A stretch of 64,000 bases of DNA from Haemaphysalis longicornis (Eukaryota > Arthropoda > Arachnida > Ixodida > Ixodidae). The position numbers and the translations under genes were made by a program. The notes under the pieces are model-generated. The model ran no database searches. It was given only the letters and a program-made list of their open reading frames with translations, and was not told the DNA's origin. Shown here piece after piece: positions 12,281-21,399 of the stretch. Location: contig CM023449.1 of NCBI GenBank assembly GCA_013339765.2, forward strand, positions 21,988,888-22,052,887, written 5' to 3'. Within the stretch, counting starts at the first letter, position 1. Each line of letters opens with the position of its first letter.

Positions 12281-13004
12281 TTTGTAGCGTGAGCTACACT
12301 GGCTGAGGTTGAGCAGTTTCGCGTGGCTCCTGGAGAGCCGTGCTGCGCAAGCGCGGCACGTTGCGGCCTGGTCCGCTTGATGATCATGCGAAGGGTGGCC
12401 GGGTGTGGAACCGATGGCTCGTGCGTCGCAGCAACACCGTGCTGCGCAAGCGCGGCACGAGGCGGCCCATTCCACTTGGACGATCACGCGAGGGGTGGCC
12501 GGGTGCGAAACCGATGGCTCGTGCGTCGCAGCAACACCATGCTGCGCAAGCGCGGCACGTGGCAGCCCGGTCCACTTGACGATCACGCGAAGGGTAGCCG
12601 GGTGTGGAACCGATGGCTCGTGCGTCGCAGCAGCACCGGCGTGCGCCTGTGGAACCACACCCCACGCGTACAGCGTCTTCGCTGACCTCCGTTCCGCACG
12701 TGGCGGCCCGTTCCACTTGATGATATGCGACGGGGTGCCGGGGTGAACCTGATGGCTCGTGAGTCGCAGCAACACCGCCGTGCGCCTGTGGAAACCAGCT
12801 TAGCTCTGGGGCGATTGGTGACGCTGCGCCGGAGCCGCTAGATAAATATACATGTGTCACATAATGCGTATACCGTCTGTGTGTCCTTGAAGCAGCACTA
12901 AGCATGATAATCAAGCTAATCCTAGACAACCAGGAAAGCTAAGACAACCAGCTGAACCTTAACTCATACGTATATTCTGGCATAGCCTAGCTAAGCCACT
13001 GCTA
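12281..13004 (+). mobile_element. MITE-like element H, copy 1, enlarged by a minisatellite
   Basis: Its left edge (TTTGTAGCGTGAGCTACACT, GAGGTTGAGCAGTTTCG) and right edge (AACCAGCTGAACCTTA, GCTAAGCCACTGCT) match both edges of the inverted copy at 48849-49147. That copy is only about 300 bp; this one is about 724 bp because the interior holds a tandem array. The motif GTAGCGTGAGCTA occurs near both ends of the family. No coding capacity and no clear target duplication were seen. Confidence 0.75.
12342..12780 (+). repeat. 99/100-bp GC-rich minisatellite, about four units
   Basis: GCTGCGCAAGCGCGGCACG begins units at 12342, 12441 and 12541, giving 99- and 100-bp periods. Each unit also has GATCACGCGAAGGGT-like and CCGATGGCTCGTGCGTCGC blocks. 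A fourth unit (about 12640-12780) carries an insertion and more changes. Open frames exist on both strands (up to 182 codons on the minus strand), but they drift when the period is 100, so they reflect the repeat and not selection for protein. Confidence 0.9.
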
Positions 13005-13589
13005 TTTTTTTCATATTTGCGTTCGTTGCCTTGAAGTTAGAATTAGAGCTCGTTTCTTTTTTTCTCTGTCTAACTGTGCATAAGTGCTGTGTTTATGTAT
13101 ACGTAGAAAAATATTCGTTCTTGTTTATTTTTTGATGACTCAGAGTTCTTGAACTTTTGTGGTGTAATTCTTTGTTTGTTTGTTTTTTTTTGCTCTCCTC
13201 ATTTCTCATACTCTCTTCCTCGTTGGTTTATCATTTTTTTCTTATTCCCCTATTTATGAAAACAATTTGCTCTGTTCGACTGTACGCATAGATAAGTGTA
13301 CTGAGTTCTGACACGGTTGGTTAGAGGGCTGAGGACCTCCGTCAGACCGCCTGTGCCTGCATGCAGTGCCAGTTTCGTATAGCTGGTACATGAAGTAAAG
13401 TTTTTTCAATCCAATTAAAAATAAAACACATGCGTAAATTACTACAAGCACTGGCCAATTTTCCCGCGGTGGCTTCCGCACAGTGATAGCGCTCCGCGTG
13501 CAGCCGTTCTACTCACGTGACGTTACGTTCACCTGAAACACGGCCCGCGCCAGAATAATTCTTGTTCCCCCTCTGTCTTGGTGGCGTAT

Positions 13590-13690
13590 CTTCAAACGCT
13601 TCGTTGCGCAACGACCCCCCCCCCCCCTTCCCCCAGCCCCCCGTGACACATGGGATGTCACTTCGCGCGATGCAGAACGTCAATTAAGTG
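13590..13690 (-). repeat. Dispersed repeat E, copy 1 (partial)
   Basis: The inverse of the repeat at 14040-14290: TTCAAACGCTTCGTTGCGCA, a poly-C tract in the middle, then a GACACATGGGATGTCACTTCGCGCG block. It shares the GTGACATC...CGAAGCG...GGAA core with 26090-26370 and 26520-26720. Confidence 0.6.
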
Positions 13691-14039
13691 CGTTCGTAGC
13701 GTGCTCTCGAGAACCTAAAGCGTTAGTTGTTTGTTTATTGGCGCAAAGCTTGCAACGGGGAAAAAGTGCCAAACAGTGATATTTATTAAGAGGAGTGGGA
13801 TGAATCAAACAGTCATCAAAATCAGCTGTAAAAGTGAAAGGTGAAGTGGAATAAAAGAAAGTATCATGGCTAGTGTATAGGGCCAGGCTAAGAAATGGAC
13901 GATAGAGGACCTCAAGGATACCTAATCCCCATTATTAAGGACAACAATGTCTGGAATCAATCTTAACATACTCTTCGCAAAAAAAAAAAAAAAGAGCAGA
14001 ACCGCAGGGGCTGCTGCCCAGACATCTAAGCGCCAGAAC

Positions 14040-14290
14040 GCGTAATTCCACCTCGAGGCCACAGAAGCCGAACGGCGGGCTCTTTTTAGCCGTTGTGCAA
14101 TAGAACAGCGCGAAGTGACGTCATATGTGCCACGTGGGGAAGGAGAAGGTGGAGGTGAAGGGGGGTTGTGCAGCGAAGCGTTCGGGAACACGCGCCATGG
14201 TGCCGATGTGGCAAGGCCCGTGTTAGCGCACGTGGTTCCTGTTCCGGAGATTCCGGTTAAAATCCCACATGGACCCAAGCTGGCCATGGC
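14040..14290 (+). repeat. Dispersed repeat E, copy 2, with tRNA-like end
   Basis: It has GCGCGAAGTGACGTCATATG, GTGCAGCGAAGCGTTCGG and CGCGCCATGGTGCCG, in the order seen in the other copies. A B-box-like CCGGTTAAAATCCCAC follows at about 14252-14267. A similar block, GGTTCAAATCCCAC, occurs at 41652-41665. Confidence 0.6.
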
Positions 14291-14339
14291 CTCCCGGGCG
14301 CCCCTCAACATGGGTGACAGACAACCGTCCCCCGCTCCT

Positions 14340-14385
14340 TTCTTTCCAATATCTTGGAGCAATAAACGTTTATTCCTTCCAGCCT
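14340..14385 (+). repeat. Possible LINE 3' tail with palindromic AATAAA signal
   Basis: AATAAACGTTTATT followed by a CCTTCC tail matches the 3' end of the LINE fragment at 51925-53353, where the same 14-bp palindrome precedes CTCTCTCC. Only the tail is present. Confidence 0.4.
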
Positions 14386-14746
14386 ACTTTGTAGCGGCAC
14401 AGATTTTCGTACCAATCGTATTGACGCCAATGACGACGGGGGTCACTTTTCGCGTTGGAGGCCTTAAAAGTTCGCGAAGGGCTCAAGCAAGGCATGGGTG
14501 TTGGTCTGTCATCCAGGACGGACGCAGCTAGGACTCTCCGCAAGCTTGCCCAGGAGACCACTCCATCCAAATGGACTACCCAAGAGTTCGTGAGCGCTCG
14601 TATTAATGCCCTGGACCCGTTTTAAATGCAGAGCATTTCAGTAACTCACGATGTCACCCGCGTTGACGTCCGTAGTCGTAGTCCGCACCGTCGTTGTCCG
14701 CACCCCTCCCACTACATTATATAAAAAAAATACTATCCGGCGCCTG

Positions 14747-14826
14747 GTTTCGATCCCTCGACCCTGCGGGCAGAACGCAATGTACATGGTGCTCTACCCA
14801 CTGCGCCACAAAGCCGACACAGAATG
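14747..14826 (-). repeat. tRNA-like segment
   Basis: On the minus strand TGGCGCAGTGGGTAGAGCA is a near-consensus A box, and GAGGGATCGAAACC about 50 bases on is B-box-like. The T and acceptor stems pair poorly, so it is probably a Pol III promoter of a retroposon and not a functional tRNA. Confidence 0.55.
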
Positions 14827-15046
14827 GGAGGTTACGAACGCGCCTTATATCCTTGACTCATTAAAACTACGTCAAGAAGCTGCTGATGCGCTCGTATCGC
14901 GCTCTCTCGCCGCGGTCGGTTCGCGCTTAAACCACATATGTCGTTCGCGCGCGCTCCGGTCGCTAACATCTGTGACGTGATCGTGACGTCAACATCACGC
15001 GTTCGTGTGGTGGCGCGATTTCGGCGCTATAACACCCTCTCGCGAG

Positions 15047-15160
15047 GGGCATTGGATTGGATTCGATTGGATTGGCTTGGATTGGCTTGGCTTGGTCTGG
15101 CTTGGTTTGGATTTGGATTGGATTGGATTAAAGTGGATTGTGTTGGATTGTGTTGCGTCG
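15047..15160 (+). repeat. TTGGA-type pentanucleotide array
   Basis: About 110 bases of imperfect ATTGG/CTTGG units. The complementary TCCAA form occurs at 18348-18441 and 48962-49013, each time inside a different short DNA element. Confidence 0.9.
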
Positions 15161-15339
15161 TAGCCGCGCCACGTTGCATCATAGCCGCGGCCGGGGGTTC
15201 ACGACACGTTTCACGTTTCACGTTTCACCATCGACTTCATCGACAATGTCTACGCTGGAAGAGAAGAGCGGAAATGCTCTGCATTTGATCGTGCCCCTCG
15301 CAAGGGGGATGTTATTTTGTATTTTTTTTCTTATCGCAT

Positions 15340-15500
15340 TGAGTGATTCAAAGCCAAAGAAACTTTTACAGCAAAGCTGTATACCTCTACCCCCAAATGG
15401 TTTCATCTCCGTTGGCAAAAACGCCAAGGCGCCAAGAATACACTTATACCTTGCGTGCTTCGCTTCTCCCCAGGTTTCAAGTTAGTGTAGATGGCCCGGG
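15340..15500 (+). repeat. Dispersed repeat D, copy 2 (partial)
   Basis: It matches 57265-57410 closely: TTTACAGCAAAGCTGTATAC, GGTTTCATCTCCGTTGGC, AACGCCAAGGCGCCAAGAA, CAGGTTTCAAGTTAGTG. The 5' part of the repeat is missing or diverged. It directly follows the TIR element ending near 15290. Confidence 0.8.
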
Positions 15501-15629
15501 ATCTTTTGGTTGCTGTTGTTGTTTAGCTGGTGCCCTGCGCTTCTTGCTGCGGTGGGCCCCCAGCCGGTGTAGCGCGCGAACAGAAAAAAAAACCGTAATG
15601 TTATGCATGGGCGACCCAAATTCCTTTTT

Positions 15630-16200
15630 CTTCAGCGTCCTCTTCCACTAGACCTCCCGCGACCTGATGCAACCATTTTTTGTCGTCTCTGGCTGGGAGC
15701 CGCTCTCACAAATGCTTACTCTTATTTGGTCAGGATGGCAGCCAGTGAGGCGTGTTAAGTCTGTGATACGCCGGAGACCATACGCCATGTTTTAGGCAAG
15801 TGTCTACGTTTTCATCCGAAAGAAGGTAGCTTTCCTCAACTCCACGGAAGCTATAGGCTCTCGGCGACCGTTCCCTGAGGAGAAAATGCTGGGCCACTGG
15901 CCTTCTCTGCCATGCACGCGCAACGTGACAAAATTCTCCTGTGCTTCTTAAAAACGATGGAATTGTACAAAAGAGCGTAGCACCGCAAACTACATTCTAT
16001 GAACTTACTGAGCTTTAACGTCTATCCTAGCGCTGGGCACACCTCTTTACGCCTATCTTTACCTTTCCCCTTCTTTTTTCATTTTCTTCTTTCTTTTCCC
16101 ATTGTTCCCCTTTCACGCGTGTCGGATAGCAAACTAGGCCATAGCCTGGTTAGCATTCTTGCCTTTATTTTACCTTTTTTCCTTCCGTCAGTCGACAGCA
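15630..16200 (+). pseudogene. Non-LTR retrotransposon 3' end, copy 1 (broken)
   Basis: It encodes the C-terminal tail of a LINE second reading frame, with a Cys-X2-Cys ... His-X4-Cys knuckle (codons at 15753, 15762, and the RHV..C part downstream). An in-frame stop falls between the two cysteines. A C-rich and T-rich 3' UTR (GGATAGCAAACTAGGCC, GCCTGGTTAGCATTC) follows, ending near a CCTTCC tail. The same arrangement occurs at 46335-46920. The reverse transcriptase part is absent (5' truncation, usual for LINE copies). Confidence 0.75.
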
Positions 16201-16620
16201 AATTACTCAAATTGTGGCAGCCCGGCTTAGTTTCACTAGTTGTGCTAGTTAAAACAACTTTATTAAGACATTTTTATTGGCAGCCCTTTAAATGACAATT
16301 CTTTAAATGACAATTAATGTGTTCTGGACACTGTCGAGTGTCTCGTTACTTTATCACGTTATGTATAAAGATCTGTTCTTATAACAAAACGAAAAATGAC
16401 AAGCACAGAAACAGCAAACTGAAACACAACGGTCATGGGAACAACACCACAGCGGAGTGTGCCTCAATTCACGCGCGTCCCCTGTACACGAAGGCGCTGG
16501 CATCGAGGCGCCAACTGTCGGCGCTCATTAGCGTCACGATGCGCTACTTCGCTTCGTCTCTCCTAGACGACAGCACCATGTGAATGAGTCATAGGGAAGG
16601 ACATAAGAAGCGTTCGTAGA
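16200..16620. other. Spacer with a short repeat-B fragment
   Basis: Around 16455-16520, GCCTCAATTCACGCGCGT and the following bases match part of repeat B at 20185-20240. Nothing else was recognised. Confidence 0.45.
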
Positions 16621-16634
16621 GCTGCTCACGTCTC

Positions 16635-16745
16635 TGCTCAGAGAGCGCAGTCGGTAGACCGCCACGTACCTTCCGTTGCGGCGAGGGGGCTCGAGAGAGC
16701 ATGGGCTCGAATCCGGGCACCGCCGCGTCAATGGCACTTTTTCTG
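16635..16745 (+). repeat. tRNA-like element
   Basis: GAGCGCAGTCGGTAGACCGCC (A-box-like with a pairable loop) is followed about 50 bases later by GGGCTCGAATCCGGG (B box, 16703-16717). A SINE-like body follows, with a GACGTCACTCCCATGACGG block. The cloverleaf is incomplete. Confidence 0.5.
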
Positions 16746-16749
16746 GCGA

Positions 16750-17745
16750 CGTCACTCCCATGACGGATATGACGTGAGTGAGATCTTCATGCACCCGGGA
16801 ATAAAACACTTCCGTGTTAACAAAAAAATCCTCACGTATTGCCCGCACATTTGATACAAAAAAGGCTGCACCAAAACTACGGCTCAAGCAGCACATAACG
16901 TAGTATGTAGATAGAAAAAGCGTATATTTAGCAAGTAGAATACGCTGACTGCAAGGCGAAAGTCACAATGCACTAATAAAATTCAGTTAGAGTGCTCATG
17001 GCCTTGTTTTTCTTCCATGGCATTGTTTGTGTTGCATAATCGCTGCCCTGGAAGGCTTAGTCAGTGTTACTGCGTGGGAGCTCCACTGCACAACGCGCAT
17101 TGCTGTGAAGCGACTCTAAAGGAAAAAAACCCGCGTATTATCCGCGTCCCTACTTTGCCTATGAAATTTTCGCATTTTTGGTGCGGGTTATACCCGCGAA
17201 AATACGGTATGCATTTCTGCGATTGAAGAGTCATGAGAAGTTACTAGTCGAAACAGAAAAGATCACATTCGCATCCAAGTGGAGGCAAACAATGCCGAGC
17301 ATATTGACCTACATAGGTCGATCACTTCCAAAATAAAGCATCACTCGCTATTTAGTGTCAGTATAGATGTCGCCTCGCTCTTAGTTTCAGAGGTACCTCG
17401 ACCAGCTCAGTTTTCAACGCTCCTGTCCCGACAGATGTGCGGACGTCACCTGCGCCACCCGTCCGTCTGTGTGCCTGTCCATCATCGTAAAATCTTTAAA
17501 GCTTCCAAAACCTTCCGCACTGCTGCGTCACTTGTACGTGAAATCGGTGGAAGCGGGAGGCCGGCCCGCCACAACTGCCGCTTTCGAGCGTGAAAGAATA
17601 TGTGGCCGCTACAGACAACATAGCTAAACGAATCAAGCCAACAAGCACAGATCGTTCGTTTATCGGCCCACCTGCCCACACGTATGTATCCAAAGATGTA
17701 GCCATGCTCCAGCCGAAACCGACAATACTCCGGAGCTACAGACTT
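16750..17745. other. Spacer with a possible MITE end
   Basis: At 17125-17215 a segment ends in CCCGCGAAAATACGGTA, similar to the TACCGTATTTAC-type end of the element at 43373-44078; its partner end was not found. No gene was recognised. Confidence 0.35.
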
Positions 17746-18543
17746 TAAAGGAACAGACAACCGAGTTTTGTGTAGAGCATGGTATCTATCCCACAAAAAA
17801 GCACATCACGTAAAGCGTCTTGAACCGAAGCGGCTACCCTCATAGTGCCCCAGAACGCTTGAAAGCGGAATTTTTAGATCTACCAGCCAAAAGGATTGCT
17901 GGCAACAATGACAGTGGGAGGCGCAGCAACGTGCTTTACACTGAAAGTGAGACGAAAACAGGTATTTAAAAAAATCTGTCCCGGCCTAAATCACTAATAA
18001 AATGTAGTCTTTCCTGTTCCTCTATGCGGTTTTTAGAATCACATTGAAACCGACTGTGCGGTAGTGTCACGTTTAGACTCTACAAGGCGCCACCTTCCAG
18101 ACTTCAAAAAGCTTAAAATTATTTCCACCGATTTATGTAGATAATTTCCCGCGATTACCTCCGTATATAAAACCCCAGGCTTTCATACGAGCTAGAGGAC
18201 ATTAACTCCACAAAAATTCACGCATCTCTACGAAGTGAACATGACGAGGGGGCGAAGCACTTGGGGATCGTTCTCACCCTAAATCACCCGTGGCATTGAC
18301 CACTCGCGCATCCAAGTGAGTGACAACGCGCGTGTACAGTATATACAATTACAATCCAATCACAATCCGATACAATTCTAATTGAATCCAATCGAACCCA
18401 ATCCAATCCATTTCAATCCAATCGAATCGAATCCAATCCAATGCTCCTGGCGCATGCGCAACACTGTGCACACGGACGCCAAGCCCCGGGCAATGCGAGG
18501 TCCTGAGGCGCTTCGCCCCTAAAATCGGTTGTCTGTCCCTTTA
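17746..18543. mobile_element. TA-flanked TIR element J with TCCAA array
   Basis: The ends TAAAGGAACAGACAACCGA (left) and, inverted, TAAAGGGACAGACAACCGA (right) differ at one base over 19 and start with TA, consistent with a TA target duplication. The interior has GGGGGCGAAGCACTTGG near the centre, a TCCAA array at 18348-18441, and GGCGCTTCGCCCC near the right end. At 798 bp without a transposase frame it is a MITE-type passenger, probably of the Tc1/mariner group if the TA duplication is right. Confidence 0.8.
18348..18441 (+). repeat. TCCAA-type pentanucleotide array
   Basis: Imperfect CAATC/AATCC units run for about 95 bases inside element J, the complement of the array at 15047-15160. Confidence 0.9.
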
Positions 18544-19420
18544 GGGTAAGCGAGAGCTAATGGAGCGAGGCAAAGGCCAATCCGGCCATGCACTGCGTGC
18601 AAAAGAATGGCGAAATACAGCGGCCCAGTCCCAGCAAGCTTCGCATATTCTGCCCGTTTCGAAGCAGCGTGGGACAGGTGCGCGTCCAAACACCGGTAGT
18701 CTCCGTAGCCGGGGAAGGGAAGAGAGGAAGCCAGAGGAAGGAGGGGGAGGGGGAGAGGTCGGCGTAAGAAGGCTCACGCTCGAGTCAGCGACGCGTAATT
18801 ACAACCGCGCCGAGCGCACGCCGCGGTCGCGCTGCGGTCAACGGATTGCGGCAAGGAGGGAGGCCGACCGCGTCGAAGCGATCGACGGTGTTCGAATCGA
18901 GGCGCCGCCACAACGCCGCCCGCCAGCACGCCGCAACCCACGGCTTCGCCGCGTAGGAAGATGATAAAGGCTGCGGCGGCGGGGGACTCGACTCGGTGGT
19001 GGAGGCCACACGAGAAACGAAAGCTACGACACCGATACTAAGCGACGTCGAGGATAGGTACAGGTGCCGTCTATAGGTATTGCAACACGGTCTCGGAAAT
19101 CTACAGCACTTTCTTTCTTCCGGAAACTGCCTGGCTGGATTGGTGCGCCTATAAAGGAGTCCTCCCTAATATAAAAAGCTTTCTGTAAGCCGGTAAATAA
19201 TAAATTTAAATGTTATAGGCTGGCATCATGTTGCAGCGATGAGAGTGTGATTGCCTAAAGAAAATTATGGCCGCTTGTTACGAACGTGCAAACGTTTATA
19301 CTCATCAACTTACAATGCATCAATAAATCATTGAGCAAGATTGTTCTACTTCTCATGAAAACAAAATAAAAAAAAAGGCCTGGGTGAGGAAAAAGCTCAT
19401 TTTGAATGTTACCGTGCGCG
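18544..19420. other. GC-rich then AT-rich spacer
   Basis: 18560-19010 is CpG- and purine-rich, with a 134-codon plus-strand frame and an overlapping minus-strand frame. Neither shows a recognisable domain. The remainder is AT-rich and unassigned. Confidence 0.35.
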
Positions 19421-19424
19421 TGTT

Positions 19425-19505
19425 ACCATGTCCGATCCCTGACGCGGGAGAGGCGAAAAGCGAGAACGCCCGTGTGTCGAGATTACGGCGCATGTTAAAG
19501 ATACC
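19425..19505 (+). mobile_element. SINE middle fragment (Ruka-like)
   Basis: GAGGCGAAAAGCGAGAACGC, CCCGTGTGTCGAGATTACGG and CGCATGTTAAAGAT correspond to the middle of the SINE. The head and tail are lost. Confidence 0.65.
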
Positions 19506-19625
19506 TACGGGTGGTGGCGAAGAAGTTTATTGAAATGAAGGGGATATGAGAGGGGAGAAGAAAGAGAGTGAGCAGCGGGTGGCCATCCTAGTGCGGTAGG
19601 CGTCGTGCTTTCGCAGCCGTCCTGG

Positions 19626-19692
19626 CCTATGGGCGGTCAAAGTTCATCGGGTGGCCTTCACTACGACGCGCCTCATAGCCCAGGTGATAGGT
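19626..19692 (+). mobile_element. SINE 3' fragment (Ruka-like), diverged
   Basis: GGTCAAAGTTCATC and CTTCACTACGACGCGCCTCAT correspond to the SINE 3' half. It abuts repeat B at about 19716. Confidence 0.5.
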
Positions 19693-19715
19693 TCGACGCG
19701 TTGAAGTCCCCCTTT

Positions 19716-21398
19716 TTTAAAGACGATAGTCTTTCTTGGGCTCCTTGAACGGGAAAATTTCGGTCTGTATGTCTGTCTGTCTGTTACTCGATTCAGCCAG
19801 CCGGCCAAAGGAAAATAAAAGCTGCGCAATAGTCTTATATACTCACAGCCAAATCTGAACGTCTAAGTCCAGTTTTAATGACCATACTTGTCAACATTGT
19901 TGAACAAGAACAAGACATTAAGCAAATATAAGGCAGAAAATCAATACGGAAGTGATATTTGCAGTGTTCATTTATTAATGAATTACCGGTGCTTGCTTTT
20001 TGCGATAGCAAATGAAATACTACATCAACTGCGGAAAACCATCGACTGCTGTTGCCTGCGATACGTGGCGGAACTCGAAAAAATCAAACGGCAACAGCAA
20101 CGAAACGTTTCCCTAGACGTTCCGCGTACCCCTTGGAATGCTCGTGGAGTAGGGCAACGTGGTTGTATAAACGTTGTAGAAGGGCGCCTCAATTCACGCG
20201 CGTCTCCATCGTACGGCAGCGCTAGCATCAAGACACCCGTCTTGGATCCGTGGAACGCGGTAAATTTAAATGGACCTCAGCAAAACCCCTAGCGTGTTAT
20301 CTTGGGTGGAAAGAGACGGGAGAGGAACAGCATGACAGGTGAGCGGGTGAAGAGAAGGGACGCATTTACTTGGCAGCATAGAGTTTCTTAGAATGTACAC
20401 TAGAGAGGAATCTGGCGCTAGCGTCTATGCGGCTCACGTCAAGGCCGTCTGTGTCGTCATGGGCCGCCATTATACATTGCACTCGCCTTAGTTTCATCAT
20501 TGGCTTCGATTGAAACGTTTTAGTGACCGCAAATTTAAACAAAGTGCCACAAGAACGCGAAGAATAGTGTGCAATTATGTAAGTGGAAAATAAAAACAGG
20601 CTGTTTTAAAACTAAGGAAAAAGGAAGTAAAACGTATTTTTGCCGGAACAATTGTGCCTGCTATTCCGCAGGCCAAGGTTGCAGTTACGACCAATGTTAA
20701 TATTTGGGGGAGGGGGGGGGGGTCGGAAACTCATTAGAGACTCTGATTTTATTATTGTTACCATTATTTCAAATAATAAGTTGTTTGAATAGTTTGAAAA
20801 GTTTTTGAGCGTGCCTATGAAAACGTCGCCTTTGGGGTGAACCGGTGCATGGACCGTCAGCTACAGTTTAACAAGGAAAAAGAAAACGTGGCGTTAAACA
20901 GTCGTGGACGATGACAAGATAGGACGCATACAAGCACCCCTATCTGTCGTATCTTGTCTTCGTCGAAGTACGTTTTGTTTCTTCTTTTCGTCGGCTACAA
21001 ATTTTGCGGGCGGCATATTACCCGCTCAGTCATACGTCCTTCGACTGCGGCATAAGCAACGTCAGGTGCGATCACGTACTGCCTGCCGCTTCACCGAACA
21101 CGGCTGCCGCAGAACAGGCAGGATTTCGGCTTCCTTGTAGCTCGTAAACGTGTTAGTGCATAGTGAAGAAAGCAAATCCCAAAAGCCGATTAAGAACCCA
21201 ATTGTCATGCCAAGCCCAAGCCAAAAAGGGGGGTCTCCCCATGAACCCCCACAACGACATGGCTTACGAGGTGCAGTTTCCTCTCTAGTATACTTACCAA
21301 GAAACTCTATGCTTGGCAGGGGCACCAGTCGACTGTCGTCTTTCGGCGACATTTGCAACGAAAGGAGTAGATACGCGGCCATTTTTTATCACAAGGCG
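19716..21398 (-). repeat. Dispersed repeat B, copy 1, split by a transposon
   Basis: The parts 19716-20376 and 21312-21398 together match 24835-25545 in opposite orientation, and partly 37228-37645. The left edge carries AAAGACGATAGTCTTT (19719-19734), which is inverted at the far edge of the 24.8-kb copy. The right edge has GACTGTCGTCTTTCGG and then GCAACGAAAGGAG. The 935-bp transposon at 20377-21311 interrupts it. A GTCTG microsatellite lies at about 19770-19792. No coding sequence was recognised; the family could not be named. Confidence 0.85.
20377..21311 (-). mobile_element. Non-autonomous TIR DNA transposon, copy 2 (8-bp target duplication)
   Basis: The TIRs CATAGAGTTTCTT... are flanked by a perfect CTTGGCAG duplication (20369-20376 and 21312-21319). 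It is the inverse of the copy at 46-948 across its length. Here the TIR homology extends further in (TACTAGAGAGGAA on both sides), giving roughly 35 bp of imperfect inverted repeat. The uninterrupted copies of host repeat B near 24,910 and 37,310 have the equivalent target present once, which confirms insertion. A G-run lies at about 20707-20722. Confidence 0.92.
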
Positions 21399-21399
21399 T

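Larger units (their letters stand above)
14624..15290. mobile_element. TIR element with tRNA-like insert and TTGGA array
   Basis: Both ends carry AAATGCAGAGCATTTC in inverted orientation (14625-14640 and about 15271-15287). The terminal motif is itself palindromic around AGA/TCT. The interior holds a minus-strand tRNA-like segment and a pentanucleotide array, listed separately. No transposase frame was seen and no target duplication could be fixed by eye. Confidence 0.6.

Noticed and set aside
12227..12929. Long repeat-protein frames over the minisatellite
   Set aside because: The frames come from a 99/100-bp tandem array. One period is not a multiple of three, so the frame drifts, and both strands are open.
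14747..14826. Functional tRNA gene
   Set aside because: A good A box and a fair B box are present, but the acceptor and T stems do not pair. The same holds for the segments at 4.66, 11.1 and 16.65 kb.
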